Assembly: GCF_000346465.2 (NCBI RefSeq) | Contig: NC_034016.1 | Span: forward strand, 13,247,965 to 13,311,964 | Length of the DNA stretch: 64,000 nucleotides | Direction: 5' to 3' | Origin: Prunus persica | Taxonomy: Eukaryota; Streptophyta; Magnoliopsida; Rosales; Rosaceae | In this document: in pieces, positions 35,115-47,764 of the stretch | Position numbering within the stretch: position 1 is the first letter of the stretch | Layout of the letters: each line of letters starts with the position of its first letter | Notes under the pieces: generated by a model | Databases searched by the model: none | Told to the model about the DNA's origin: nothing | The model's input: the letters and a program-made list of their open reading frames with translations, nothing else | Made by a program: the position numbers and the translations under genes

Positions 35115-36400
35115 ATAAACGTTCAGTCTCACTTTATCCCATGAAAATGAAAATTTCTCACTTAACTCCCAGAATCTGTAAAAATTGCTGAAACTTTTTC
35201 ACTTTACCATTTTCGTCTATTTTCGTCCATAAAATCGTTAAGTGCGCTGATGTGGCGGGGCATTTTTATAATTTTAGCTCCCTTATCTTTTCTCATCTCT
35301 CTCTCTCTCTCTCCTCCCTAACCCAACCCTTCCTGATATTACTCAACACAACCAACTTACACAGCAACCCAAACCACTACCCTTATCCCCTCCCTTGAAG
35401 CAATGCACTCTAGCCAACTCCATCATCATCATCATATGCAACCCTCGACCCTATTTTTGTTGGCCTCAATCCACCGGATTCAAGTGGGGTTTTTTTTTTT
35501 AATGAAATTAAAGGAAAGGGAAGAGGGAAGTGGGGAGGCGAGATGGAGAAAGGGGGAGTGGGGTGGCGGGGTTGGGTTGTGTGCTTTGGGGATGGGGGTG
35601 ACCAAGGGAAGATGGAGGTAAGGATTGGTAAGATGATGGGGAGGGGAAGAAAGGGAAGAGGGGGTTGTTTAACCCTTAAAAAAAATTAAAAATTAAAATC
35701 AATTTTTATATTTTGATTTATAAATAAAAAAAATTAATAGCTAAAATTACTAAAATACTCATGTCACGTTAGCACACTTAGGCCCCGTTTAGTTCATGGA
35801 ATGAATTTGAGGGGAAATCATTTCTCATGTCATTCCCCAAGGAATGGGAATGAAAGATTTTTTTTCCCACATTTGGTAATGCTGGGAAAGTAATCGAGAA
35901 ATATCACTTTATTTTCTTTCCCATGTTTGTTTTGAGTATGAATGGAAAACAAAGTTTGTATAAATTTTCAATTATACCCATATTAAATCAAATAAAAAAA
36001 GAATGCATTTAATGATATATTGTAATTCTAAATTGTTAATGGGGATAAAATGGTCATAAAAAATATGTATTTAATGTTAGTTCATTTTCCTAAACTTTCC
36101 CATAAGGAGGGAAAACAAAACCCAAGTTGGGGGGATGGCTTCACTTTCCCCCCTACTTTCCCATGAGTCAGGCAACAATTTCTCATACCTAGACTTACCA
36201 AACATGAGAAAACAATTGATTTTCCATTCCCAAGTCTCCTTTCCCATGAACCAAACGGGGCATTAACGGTTTAGTAGGCAAAATGGACGAAAGTGGTAAA
36301 ACGAGAAAATTTCATCAATGTTTAGAGATTCTAGAGGTTCAGTGTGAAGATTTCAATTTGAAGAGGTAAAGTAAGACGATCGTCCGTTTCAAGGGTAAAA
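35115..36400. mobile_element. long-TIR foldback element, with nested MITE
   Basis: The left arm (about 35115-35285, with TTTCACTTTACC, TTTTCGTCCAT and GTTAAGTGCGCTGATGTGGC) is the diverged inverted complement of the right arm. The right arm is split by the nested MITE: its outer part is 36263-36400 and its inner part 35735-35780. Between the arms lie a (CT)n run at 35296-35313 and a G-rich stretch at 35515-35665. The class is probably Mutator-like. Target duplications were not resolved. Confidence 0.65.
35781..36262. mobile_element. Tourist-like (PIF/Harbinger) MITE nested in the foldback element
   Basis: The ends GGCCCCGTTTAGTTCATGG and (reverse complement of the right end) TGCCCCGTTTGGTTCATGGG are flanked by TTA on both sides (35778-35780 and 36263-36265). 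The uninterrupted left arm of the host element gives the ancestral target, confirming insertion. It has 482 bp and no coding. Confidence 0.8.
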
Positions 36401-37660
36401 TAGTAATTATGCCTTTTTTTAATTAAAAAAATCTTATAGTTCTTTAAAAAAATATATATAGAAATAAATAAATAATAAAAAGTAGATAAGATTAAACACT
36501 CATGGTACAAGTTATGATCTCACCATTGGTACGTAGCTCAATTCAAAGTCCCTTCCTTTTAAAACGATCAAAGAGTGAATTTGGCGCAATCTTCACTAGT
36601 TCTCTATGAAATAGTTATTTTTGTGAGCTTGGAAGGAATGACATGTGAAAGTTCAAACGCATCCATCTCTTCTTCTTATCGTAGTTATGATGTGGATTAG
36701 AAAGGAATTTGAAGACGGAAAGACATCCGCCATTCTGTCGTCTAAAATATAAATGGCAGAGTAGAAAAGTTTCATTATCATTTGTTTTAATGTTAAACTA
36801 AATCCACAAAGAGATTAATGTGTCCTTGGAACTTGCCAATTGCCCCTTGTCGTTTATTTTTGTCTTGTTTCAAACCTTGTCGTTTTCAATTGGTCTCTGA
36901 AATTGATATTATCCAAACTTAAATAATTAGAATAAAGGAAGAAATGAAGTGTTGATTGAAGCAAATTTGGATCGTTAATTTTATTCTTATTATAATGAAA
37001 GTAAGGTTTTAAATTGGCCAGTGTTGCATTCTGGTTTTTGTAATGTTTTGGCAGTTCTACCTTTACGAGGAGAACTTGCATGTCACGAGATAATACTATT
37101 TTTTTATTTTCAAACAATCACGTTATGTTACTGTTACGTAAAAAGGTTATAACTCGCAGTAAAACATGATTGATTGGGAATAACAAAACAGTACTATTCC
37201 CATGATGCTATTCCCATGATATATAAGTTTTTCTTGTCCTTTGCTGAATAAAAGCTTTTCTCTTTTGAATTTTTTTTTCCAAAAAAAAAGATTTTATATA
37301 TATATATATATGAAGTTACACTTACAACTATGGTTTTGCAATACTGCTATTTATCACCTAAAAATGCAGTTCAGGATATATATTGGACTATGTATGACCA
37401 AGACCATCAAAATTTCTTCAGAAAAAAAAAAAAAAAAAAACACCAAAATAATGCCCACCAAGCCCAAAATAATGCGCACTTAGCCCATGTCTGATGAGCT
37501 GATAACAGCACAATTTTTTTTTAAAATTTATTTGTGAATTGGCAGGCCTTAGCCCAAAAATAATGAATAAATAATTATAACAACACACATATACAGCTCT
37601 ATCATTTTTTTTTTCCTTTTCTCATCAATTGATGAGAGATTTGAACTTATTGATTTTTTA
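36401..37660. other. AT-rich intergenic DNA
   Basis: Contains a (TA)n run at 37296-37310 and a poly-A run at 37421-37440. No gene, RNA or transposon end was recognised. Confidence 0.4.
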
Positions 37661-37664
37661 TCTT

Positions 37665-37800
37665 TTTTGTTTGTTTTTTGTTTTTTGTTTTTATACAAAC
37701 GATTATACTTTAATTTAATCTAAACTATAGAGTGTGGAATTCGAACTCGAATGCAGAGTTGGGAGAAGCACATTCGCTCTAATCAATTTGCAATTGATTC
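37665..37800 (-). mobile_element. possible SINE, minus strand
   Basis: On the minus strand an A-box-like GATTAGAGCGAATG precedes a B-box GAGTTCGAATTCC by about 35 bp, and the body ends in an A-rich tail (ACAAAAAACAAAAAACAAAC). This is consistent with a tRNA-derived SINE, but only one copy was seen in the window. Confidence 0.45.
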
Positions 37801-38419
37801 TTTATTATTATTATTAATATTCGTGTCGAACTTCATAAATAAAACATTAAATTTAACAAGAGGTTTGTAGTTGAAGTAATTAAGAGTAATTTTGAAGTAC
37901 AGTAACAATATATGTCGAAACTCCATATATCTTGCTGAACATGACCAGACCTAACTAGCACAATGCTCACCCAAACTCTCTTTCTTAAATTTAGGGTTGT
38001 AATCATTTTCATGAGGGTGATATGTTTCAAAATTCAACCTGTAGTGCCACTTTTGCTGCAAATGGTTGTAGGAAGAACCCAACCTAACTTTCCCCCTCAA
38101 TCATCTGTAATAAATTAATAATGAACTTTTTTTTTTGTCATGAATTAATGATTATTATGGCTCCCCAAAAACATGTTAAAGATTTTCAAAAATATTAGAA
38201 TCTGGAGCAAAATGACCGGCAGTTTTCAAGCAAAAGTTACAGACTTCATCTATGTATAAAGATGACTGGTCGGTCGAGAAAAATGACCAGTTGATTCGTG
38301 TCTTGGTGCGATTTTGAAGCACCTCTTCAATCATGTGGTATGCCTCTTGATACCTAAGTATTTGAATTATGTATATGAACGTTAGAAACACTTCATATAC
38401 ATGATTTAAACATAAAGAC

Positions 38420-38990
38420 ACATTCTTTCATGAAGAAAAGTGTCCTTGTTGAAGTGGTACCTCTTGATAAAGAGGTACAATCCAAGAGATGTATAGTTTC
38501 TGAATTAAGAGTTAAACCAATTCAGAAAAAAAAAAACATCAATTCCTCTATAAATAGAGATGAATATACAAGAACAAAGATGTGGAAATAATCCAAGAAA
38601 GATCTAAGAAAGATCAAAGTTCAATCCCAACTATTCTCCATCTAGTTTCACAAAAGTAAAAACATGTAGAGGTTATTTTCTGCAGATTTAGCCTCTAGGA
38701 ATTCTTGAGTATGCTTTTTTATAATTCTAAAGTGTGTTTGGGGTTGTCTTTGGTTGTGCAAGATTGACAACATATAGTTATTAGACTAGGCTTCATTGTA
38801 TCCACAAGGCTTATTTGCTTAACCCATTTGCACACAAGTTGTGGGAGCAATTAAAGTCTGAAAAACAATGTATTCATAGGCGCTTTAAAGCATCTTTCAT
38901 CCTCTCATCATTATCAATCCATTCTTAAACACTTCTTCCATTTAGCCATAACCCACAGACCTTTGTAGACACAAATATCCAATAAAAGCT
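38420..38990 (+). mobile_element. LTR-like sequence, unpaired
   Basis: CCTCTATAAATAGAG at about 38556 is a good TATA box, followed by a leader-like sequence and then sequence of copia-LTR character. No partner LTR, primer site or coding is present, so this is tentative and could equally be a lone promoter. Confidence 0.3.
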
Positions 38991-39099
38991 ACATTGGAGA
39001 AAAACTTACCTCCTTCTTGATGCATATCTCTCTATCTCTCCTCATGTGTGATCGTAAAAATAGAGAAAAATAGATATACACAAAAGAGATATACAAGTT

Positions 39100-39225
39100 T
39101 TTTACAATTTCATTTCAATTATTTTACAATTATGCATATACTAAAAGGATTTATTATTTGTCCGAAAAAGAGGCCAATGACTTTATTATTTGAAGTATTG
39201 TTAAATAGAAAAGGGCTAGATTATT
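39100..39225. repeat. left copy of direct repeat flanking the SOT pseudogene
   Basis: Shares CAATTTCATTTCAAT, TTTTACAATTATG, GATTTATTATTTGT and AGGCCAATGACTTT with 47218-47365 in the same order and orientation. The two copies bracket the whole pseudogene plus its insertions. Confidence 0.6.
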
Positions 39226-39834
39226 ATTATTTGTTAATAATTTCTGTCATATGTTGATTGTAAGCTCTATTCTCATTGCTTTTGCAACCACAGAAAAATA
39301 AAAAATAAAAAGTTGCAAATAGAACATAGATTTGAAGCACAAACTTGCACAATACATATCTAATTTGATCTAAACTTTGTTTTCTTCATTGCTTACCAAT
39401 TCTTTCCTCTCTTTTCTAGGGTTAAAAGCCCTTTAATCTTTCATAGATGAGGAGGAATGTGTGTACTTCAAATTATATATAACTGACGCATACAATAATC
39501 TTTCTACAATAGAGCCTATATATACACTACAATATACTACCAAGATCAAGTGCATTCACTAATCTAATTAGTGAGCCCTTTTGTTTCTAATTGGATATGA
39601 GGGTTGGTATTGTTGTTGCCATCAACATGATCAACTTGCTTCTTCTACTTGAGCAGTGCATTGGTTTTTCTCCACCTATGGAATTTTCTAAACAAGACCT
39701 CCATACGCTCAAGGGTTCTACCCCGTGTTTCCAAGAGAATTGGACAAAAGAAGACCCAGCCAAATGCTGCAATTCTCTCTCTCTCGAAGAAAAAAAGAAG
39801 GCCTCACCGATTGTGATGCTCTTAGAGCAAGTGC

Positions 39835-40458
39835 AGCGCTACAGCCCTGTCATGGCAATAGGCCCCCCAAGGCCCCAATTCCACCTCCAGCGCAGAAAGG
39901 TTAGCCCAGGCAAGCCATGGGACGCACCAGCCTGGGCAAGCCCACATGCAAAAATGGACTGGGCTGATGCTCGCAGGTTGCTGACATCAACGCCTAAAAA
40001 AAAATTGAAAAAAATATCAAAAAATTCTGGAAATTCTTTTCTATAAATACCTACCAATATTATTCACTTTCCACACCAAATCTTCATACAAATTCATCTC
40101 CTTCCAATATTTTTCACTTTCCATACCAAATTTTCTACTACAAAATTCCATTTGAAAATTTTAATTTAATAAATATGAACACATGGCAACCGAAAATTTT
40201 ATTTGAAAATTTTATTCGAAAATGTTATCTGAAACTTTAGGTAATAAATAGCGACACGTGGCAACTGAAAATATTATCTGAAAAGCTATCAAAATTAATA
40301 GTTAAGTACAGAAAAATAGAAAATAAAGTAAAGTGAATAGTGTTGCCCTTGCCCTTTGGTGTGGAACCAAAAAAGGCAAGGCTGACACTATTCACGTGAA
40401 TAGTATCAAACCTTGCCTTGCCTTTGCCTTTCCCTTGCCTTTTGGGGTGGAGGTGCTC
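39835..40458. mobile_element. MITE (GAGCA ends, TTA target duplication) inside SOT3
   Basis: The ends are GAGCAAGTGCAGC and (complement of the right end) GAGCACCTCCACC, flanked by TTA at 39832-39834 and 40459-40461. SOT4 exon 3 provides the empty site (GTGATGGCCTTGTACAGC). The 624-bp body has short inverted repeats with CACTATTCACGTGAATAG and AAGGCAAGG. A PIF/Harbinger-type origin fits the 3-bp TTA. Confidence 0.75.
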
Positions 40459-40610
40459 TTATACAGCAAAATAAAAGTCATTGAGAGGACTCCCACTAAC
40501 CTGCTCACAGCCACTCCTATACTGTAATGGGTAGATCTCACAGTTGTAGACCCACGTGTTGTGCCTCATCTCGATTTAGAAGAATGTGAAGTACGCTAAT
40601 GCCATGGTCA

Positions 40611-41054
40611 AGTAAGTGTAAATAGATATAACATGAAATACACTAACTAACCTGTTTCAGACATGATGAACAAGATGAAGATTGAACTGAACTTGAGAAA
40701 CCATAGACTTTCTCTTAGAAACCAAGAACTTATTTCAGCAATAATTCTAATGGGGTGAATATCTGTATGCTTGATTGTGTGTCTCAGCTCTAGAAGGAGC
40801 CTCCTATTTATATGCATATCTCTATGAGTTTAGCCCATCAAGAAACTCCTAGAGATGACCTTAATGCTTATAGGATTAGGTAATCTTAATCCTTATCAAA
40901 GTAGGAATCCTTAAGCCTGTGAATATATCTAAAACACTTATATTAGGCTGCCATATCTTATAGGAATAGACTTCCTGATAAAGCATGAGTTCTTAGGAAT
41001 CCTTATTCGATTAGAAGATCACTTTAATAGTTTAAGACAGTAAACCATCTTACA
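40611..41054 (-). repeat. 3' LTR of the copia element
   Basis: 444 bp, the same length as the right LTR. The first base is A instead of the expected T of TG. Adjacent internal sequence on the minus strand, AAGTGGGAGAA, is a polypurine tract, which marks this as the 3' LTR. Confidence 0.88.
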
Positions 41055-44000
41055 TTCTCCCACTTGATCAAATAATCCATCGAAGCTCATTGTCATCACT
41101 TAATGGCCATGTGAAAATCTACTTCTATCTTTATTCCTTTATCAAGCCACTGTCATGATTGATAGTTCACAAGGGACTGTCGAAGCTGCTTAGATATATA
41201 ACATCTAAGACTTTTACAACCACACATATGAACTAGCAAAAACACATAAGGCTCCCAACTGGATTAAGATTGAAAACAGTTATGATTATACCGTCGAGTG
41301 TGATCAATCATAACTGGTTTAGCTCACCCTTAATGACTGCCAAGGTCTTTAAAACAAAATCAATCAATGACTCATTCATAGATTCAAACTGTGAACAATT
41401 GCCAGCACAGTTACAGTTTGGCCTTAATCTATTTGTCATTTAATGAAACAGTATATGCAAGTAATAGAAAACTTCAAAACATTAACATATAGATAAACTA
41501 GTTAACCAAAAACAAAATAAAACTGTAATCACTTTAACTCCCACTGACTCCCACTGACTTTAAGCATGCAACCCCATACTTGCAACGTGCCTATGAAAAA
41601 CATGATTAGGCAAGCCTTTGTTTAAGGGATCTGCTATCATCTATTATGTTCCTATATGACTTAAAGTAGTCTCACCATCTTGAATTTTCTCCTTTGCTGA
41701 TAAGAACTTTAAATGTAGATGCCTAATACCAAATGACCTTTTATTCCCATTTGCGAAGTATATTGCTGCACTGTTATCATTCCACAGTTGAATAAGCCTC
41801 TGTATTAACTCCACTATATTTAGCATTGACATAAATTCTTGAGCCATATTGCCATGGAAGTGGCTTCATAAACTGCTAAGAATTCAGCTTGCATTGTAAA
41901 GGTTGACACATATTATTGTTTTACACTCTTCCATGCGACTGCACCTCCTACAAAAAGAAAAACAACACCTAATGTGCATTTCTGAGTATCCAAGCAGCCT
42001 GCAAAGTCAACATTTGCGTAACCTTCTAGCTTCAATTATTCAACTCTTCTATAAACTAGTTTATACTCCTTAGTCCTTTGTAGGTACCTTAACACCTTTT
42101 TCCCTGCAACCCAATGTGCATGCCCTGGATTTGACTGAAATCTACCAAGAACACTGATACAAAATGCAAGGTTAGGTCGAGTACAAACCTGAGCATACAT
42201 GAGGCTTCCTACCAATGAGGCATAAGGCTTGTCCTGCATCTCTATCCTTTCTTGTTTAGTCTTGGGAGACTGTTCATTGCTAAACTTGTCACCCTTTGAG
42301 AATGGCACATCACAGCCTGTGCAATTTTTCATATTAAACCTCTTAAGTATCTTCTCAATATAAGCTTTCTGAGATAATCCTATCAACTTTCTGTCTCTAT
42401 CTCCGCTACCTTCGATTCCCAGTACATAGTTGGCTTCTCCTAAATCACTCATATCAAAATCAGTAGACAACATTCTCTTGGTATCATGTAAAAAGGACAA
42501 ATTATTGCTTGCTAAGAGGATGTCGTCTACATATAAGAGTAGAATGATAAAGTCTTTTCCATTGAACCTCATGTATATGCATTCATCCACTGGATTGTCT
42601 ATGAAACCTTGAGATTTTATCACCTCATCAAATTTTAGATACCACTGTCTTGAAGCCTGTTTTAAACCATAAATTAATTTTTGCAGTCTGCATACTAAAT
42701 TCTCTCCCCCTTTTAAGACGAAACCATCTAGCTATTTCATATAAATCTCTTCAACCAGATTTCCATTTAGAAAGGTTGTCTTAATATCCATTTGATGCAA
42801 GTGTAGATCAAAATGTGTAACCAAAGCCATGATGACTCTAAATGAGTCTTTGGTTGACACAGGGGAAAAAGTTTCATTCTGCTCCTTGTTGTGTGAACCC
42901 TTTTGCCACTAATCTAGCTTCATATCCGTCTACTTTCCCTTGTGCATTCCTCTTTGCAGCCAATAGGTTTAGAACCTGATGGTAATTCAACTAAACTCCA
43001 TACACCATTCTTGCTCATCGATTCAAGTTCAGACTACATGGCTGCAAACCAATGTTGATTTTTCTCACTTTCCATAGCTTGTTTATAACTGGCAGGGTCT
43101 TCTATGGTGTTGATATCAAACTCAGACTCTTGCAAATAGACAAAATAGTCATTTGGTAGAGCTGGTCTTCTAGTTCTTTGGGATCTCCTTAATTCCATGG
43201 TCTGAGGTTGTTCTGGCATATTTAACTGCATTTCAACTTCTGCATTTTGTTGTGTTTCAACTTCTAGATTTTGATGACTGTTTATGTCTTCATGTGTTGG
43301 TGAGATCTCTTTATTCAAGTTGTCGAAAGTCAAGATAGTCACTCCCTTTTCTTTATTTCCAACTTCTGCAGTTTCTTTGCTTTCTATAATTTCTTCAAAC
43401 TCAAAATTTGTTGTATCTGTTTCTTCCTTCTCTTCTTCAATGAAAACATCGCTTTGTGTCTCTACAAATCTGGTGTTGTGATTTGGACAGTAAAATTTGT
43501 AGCCTTTTGTCCTGTCTGGATATCCCACAAAATAACAACTAATTGTCTTTGAGTCAAGCTTCTTTTGCATTGGATTATAGATTTTTGCTTCTGCTCTACA
43601 TCCCCAAGTTCTCAAGTGATTGAAACTTGGTTTTCTATTGCACCAGATTTCATAGGGGGTTCTGTCAACACTTTTAGTAGGTGTCCAATTAAGCAAGTAA
43701 TTTGCTGTCTTCAAAGCTTCTCCTCCTAAGAAATTGGGTAGTGTTGTGCAACACATCATGCTACTCACCATCTCTTTCAAAGTTTTGTTTCGTCTATCTG
43801 AAACACCATTTTGGTGTGGTGTTCTAGGATTCGTGTATTGAGCCACAATATCTTCTTGTTGCAAGAAAATGGCAAAAGGTCCTGGATTTCTTCCTTTCTC
43901 AGTGAATTTTCCATAGAACTCTCCACCTCTATCAGACCTCACTACCTTGATTTTCAAATCTAGTTGGTTCTCAACCTCTGCTTTGTAAATTTTAAACATG

Positions 44001-46115
44001 TCCAATGCCTTCGATTTTTCTGCTATTAGATACACATAACCATATCTAGAAAAGTCATCAGTAAAGGTTATAAAATATCTGTGGTCATCATGAGCGTTGA
44101 CTGGAAAGGGCCACAGATATCAATGTGTATCAACTCAAGTAATTTTTCACTCCTTACAGCTTCTTTCTTTCTAAGGTTTGTCATCTTCCTTTTTGCACAT
44201 TCAATACATGTTTTTTCCCTTTCATGGTTGTCAAGTGGTGGCAACGTAGATTGCTTGCTTAAGACATTCATCCTTTCTTTTGAGATATATCCTAGTCTCT
44301 TGTGCCAAAGAGTATATCTGAATAGGTTAACTGTTTTATGCTTATTACATTTAACATTTCAGTGCCTTGTTTTGGTAGTTTTCAATTCAAACGAAACATT
44401 CCATAAATAATTATGCCATTACCAACAACTCTTTCATTTCTTGAAATGGAGAAACCAAAATCATCAAACTCAAACTATAAGTTTGATTTTACAAGCCTAC
44501 TAACTGATCAAAGGTTCTTTGTCATAGTAGGAACATAAATGACATCAACTAATTCCAAACAAAAACCAGATTGCAACTCTAGATTAACTAAACCAATAAA
44601 ATCTACTCTAACTCTTTCTCCATTTCCCACGAACACCTTCAAGTCATCCTTGTTTGGCACTCTCTTTGTTTTGAACCCCTGCAAGGAATGTGTTATATGA
44701 ACTGTTGCACCACTGTCTAACCACCATGTATTGGATAAAATTTCAAGTGAATTTGATTCATAAACCACAGAAACTGAGTTTTTCTTACCTTTAGCCTTTT
44801 GCTTGTCCAACCAACGTTTGTACCTTCTACAATCCCTTTTCACGTGACCAAAATTTTTGCAAAAAAAAAACATTTCAGACCTACTGGACCTGTCCCTTTG
44901 GCAGTTTCATCCTTCTTCTGCTTCTAGTCTGCATATTCGGATTTATATCCTTCCTTTGGCTTGCCTTTAAAATCCTGCACCAAATTCACATGTTTTGCAT
45001 TATCATTCCTAATGCTTTGCACTTCCTGCACACATATTCCTATTAGATCAGCCACTGTCCATATTTCCTTTTGAGCAATGTAAGTAGTTTTCAAATGCCT
45101 ATATATGCTAGGTAGGGAGTTAATAGTAAAGTGCACCATTATGGGTTCATGTACTGTAACTTTCAGAGCTTTCAGTTTGTTTCCAATTTCGACCATGTTC
45201 AGAATGTGAGTCCTTATGCATCCTTCTCTATTATACTTCAAATCTATGAGTTTGCTCATTAGTGTACCTATCTCAGCCTTTTTGGAGCTTTGGAAATTCT
45301 CTGCTAATTGCCTCAATAAATGCCTTTGCATTTTCAGATTTTGTGATGCTAACTTTTTCCTCTTCTGAAATTGATCTCCTCATGATTAAGATCGGTATTT
45401 TGTTAGCCTTAGTCCATTTTGCAAACTTGGTTTTAGTCTCGACAGATGCATCAACTACTGGTGTGGCTGGTGTTTCCTCAGTTAGAACCATTTCATAGTC
45501 CAATAAGCCAAGGGCTATTTCAAGATCTTCTCTCCATTTCTTGTAGTTGGAGTCAGTGAGGGTTTGGATTGAATTGTGATTGACTGTACAGGTTTTAAAA
45601 CATTAATACCTTAAATAATTTCGCCAAAAGACTTTAACTTAAACATACTTAACTCATATCTTGGATAGAAAGTTTAAGTACGTCCATTGACACTGAAATA
45701 CAAATAGTTATATAATTCCTTGAACAAAAATTGTCCACATCTTTGGATAGAGGAGAACTTCTGCTATTTTATAATTGTGCATATTCCATGTCGATCCATC
45801 ATAGTCAAAGCTATATCAAACTGCTCACATCTTTGGATGGAGAGCTTTTCAATCTGTTCTAAACTATGATGCAAATTTAGATCACTTACTTTGAATGTAG
45901 CTATCATGGAATGATTGAGCCGCTTTAGCTTGCTCAATTATCCTATGGCAACTGCGAACTTGATCAAAACTGTCAAGAATGCGATAAAGTCAATTCTTTA
46001 TATTGTTATCATGTTCTTGTCTATATAACTTGCAACTTTCAATTTAAAGTTTCATAGATTTCCTGCCTCAGATTGGTTAGGTAAAACACGATATAACTAA
46101 TGCTCTGATACCACA

Positions 46116-46559
46116 TGTAAGTCTAAATAGATATAACATGAAATTCACTAACTAACCTGTTTCAGATATGATGAACAAGATGAAGATTGAACTGAACGTG
46201 AGAAACCAAATACTTTATCCTAGAAACCAAAAACTTCTTTCAGCAGTAATTCTAATGGGGTGAATATCTGTATGCTTGATTGTGTGTCTCAGCTCTAGAA
46301 TGAGCCTCCTATTTATATGTATATCTCTATGAGTTTAGCCTATTAAAAAACTCCTAGAGATGACCTTAATGCTTATAAGATTAGGTAATCTTAATCTTTA
46401 TTAAAGTAGGAATTCTTAAGCCTGTGAATATATGTAGAACACTTATATTAGGCTGCCATATCTTATAGGAATAGACTTTCTGATAAACCATGAGTTCTTA
46501 GGAATCCTTATTCGATTAGAAGATCACTTTAGTGGTTTAAGACAGTAAACCATCTTACA
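46116..46559 (-). repeat. 5' LTR of the copia element, with adjacent PBS
   Basis: Starts TGTAAGTC and ends ATCTTACA on the plus strand. Immediately inside, minus-strand TGGTATCAGAGC (46103-46114) is the initiator-Met tRNA primer binding site. About 27 mismatches against the left LTR over 444 bp (counted by eye). Confidence 0.88.
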
Positions 46560-47012
46560 GTTCAAGCACAAAAAAATGACACACATGATCATCTCGTCGA
46601 GAGATGCGATAAAAACTATCATGTCAGCCACGCTACTTAGAAGCAACTAACACTGTCACATCTAATCAAGCATAAACGTGGAGATGAAGATGAAAATGGG
46701 CATGACAAATCCTACGACTATGGTATCGAGTAGCTTTTTCTCTGAGTTGGTGATCCCAGCCTTTTCCAAGATTGTTGGTTTGTAGAAAACAACCACGTCA
46801 ACGCCCGAGGCTTGTTGAAAGAAGTGCAAACTAGTTGTTAAGATTAAAATATGACAGACGACAGGAGAAGCTCTTTCCACACGCCTTGGCCTTGGTTGTG
46901 CTTTTTGACCTTAACGACGTCGTCGTTCCAATGTTTGGGGGATTCCATAATTTGGTTGCGTCACTGAGCCCACCATGCATGCTGAGCCAACGAGACAACT
47001 CAGGCATAACTA

Positions 47013-47764
47013 AGAAATGTCAAATGGGATGTGATAGGTCAGGCCGACCTGTTTTGAGTTGTCTCATTAATAAATGGAACGAGCTGAGCTTGTACATTTA
47101 TGAAAATCATTAAGCTTGACACCGAGCCCATATAAGATAGGGCCGAGGTCATATTGGACAACTAAACGGACCGATATGGACCCACGTGAAGCTAAACTTA
47201 TTTATTGCATTTTTTTGTAATATGTTTTTCACAATTTCATTTCAATCTTTTTACAATTATGTCTAACAAGATTTATTTTTTGTTGGAAAATTATGTATAA
47301 CAAGATTTATTATTTGTTGGAAAAAAAAGGCCAATGACTTTTTTTAAAATAGAAAAGGACTAGACTATTGTTCAGGTTTAAAAAGGTACATTGCTAGGCC
47401 CCCCCAAAGATACGCGTCGTATCGTCTTAGGCCTTATTTAATTGGGCTGAATTCGTACTGTGCTTAGGCTGACTCGATCCATTTGATACCTCTATGTGCA
47501 AGGGCAAGCATTAATTATATTTTTCATGTTTCTAATTTAGGGGTATAATTATAAATTACAAAAAACAAAAAAAATTTCTAATTCACGCACAAATCAAAGA
47601 TGAGAGCATAAAAAAACTTATATAAGAAAGATCTCATCTCTTTGGATAAAAAAAAAAAATTGGAATTGATTTTCACAAAACAAATACATGCAAAGAAAAA
47701 TTCATAAATTTTAACTATCAGCTTTTTTTTAAAAAAAAAAACACTTGGGGTCGCTCTCTCACTA
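47013..47764. other. intergenic DNA with right copy of the SOT3-flanking repeat
   Basis: 47218-47365 is the right copy of the direct repeat at 39100-39225, itself containing a partial internal duplication of AACAAGATTTATT. The rest is unrecognised, with GC-richer scraps at 47035-47190. Confidence 0.5.

Larger units (their letters stand above)
40611..46559 (-). mobile_element. Ty1/copia LTR retrotransposon, both LTRs present, inserted in SOT3
   Basis: The 5949-bp element has 444-bp LTRs and a near-perfect 5-bp target duplication (GGTCA 40606-40610, GTTCA 46560-46564; SOT4 has GGTCA). Minus-strand order: gag (about 45503-44924), zinc knuckle with the first Cys lost (FFCKNFGHVKRDC), protease WWLDSGATVHIT, GAG-pre-integrase, integrase (44035-43034: VVRSDRGGEFYGKF, QYTNPRTPHQNGV), reverse transcriptase (42623-42036, YVDD, DMSDLGEANYVLGIE) and RNase H end (41847-41644). 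Frames are interrupted several times, so it cannot be autonomous now. Related to the rearranged element at 19985-24687. Confidence 0.92.
39400..47012 (-). pseudogene. SOT3: polyol transporter pseudogene split by a MITE and a copia element
   Basis: Only exon 3 and the 3' UTR remain, in three pieces on the minus strand. Piece 1 (46560-47012) covers the first half up to TM8 (HFFQQASGVDVVVFYKP, EKAGITNSEKKLLDTIV) with an internal deletion. Piece 2 (40459-40610) covers the TM9-11 region. Piece 3 (about 39589-39834) covers the C-terminus (TLERMEVLFRKFHRWRKTNALLK) followed by an in-frame TAG. The 3' flank to about 39400 matches SOT4's (52361-52490). Exons 1 and 2 are absent. Frameshifts and replacements are spread over all pieces. 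It is closest by eye to SOT4, as the shared 3' flank suggests. Not functional. Confidence 0.85.
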
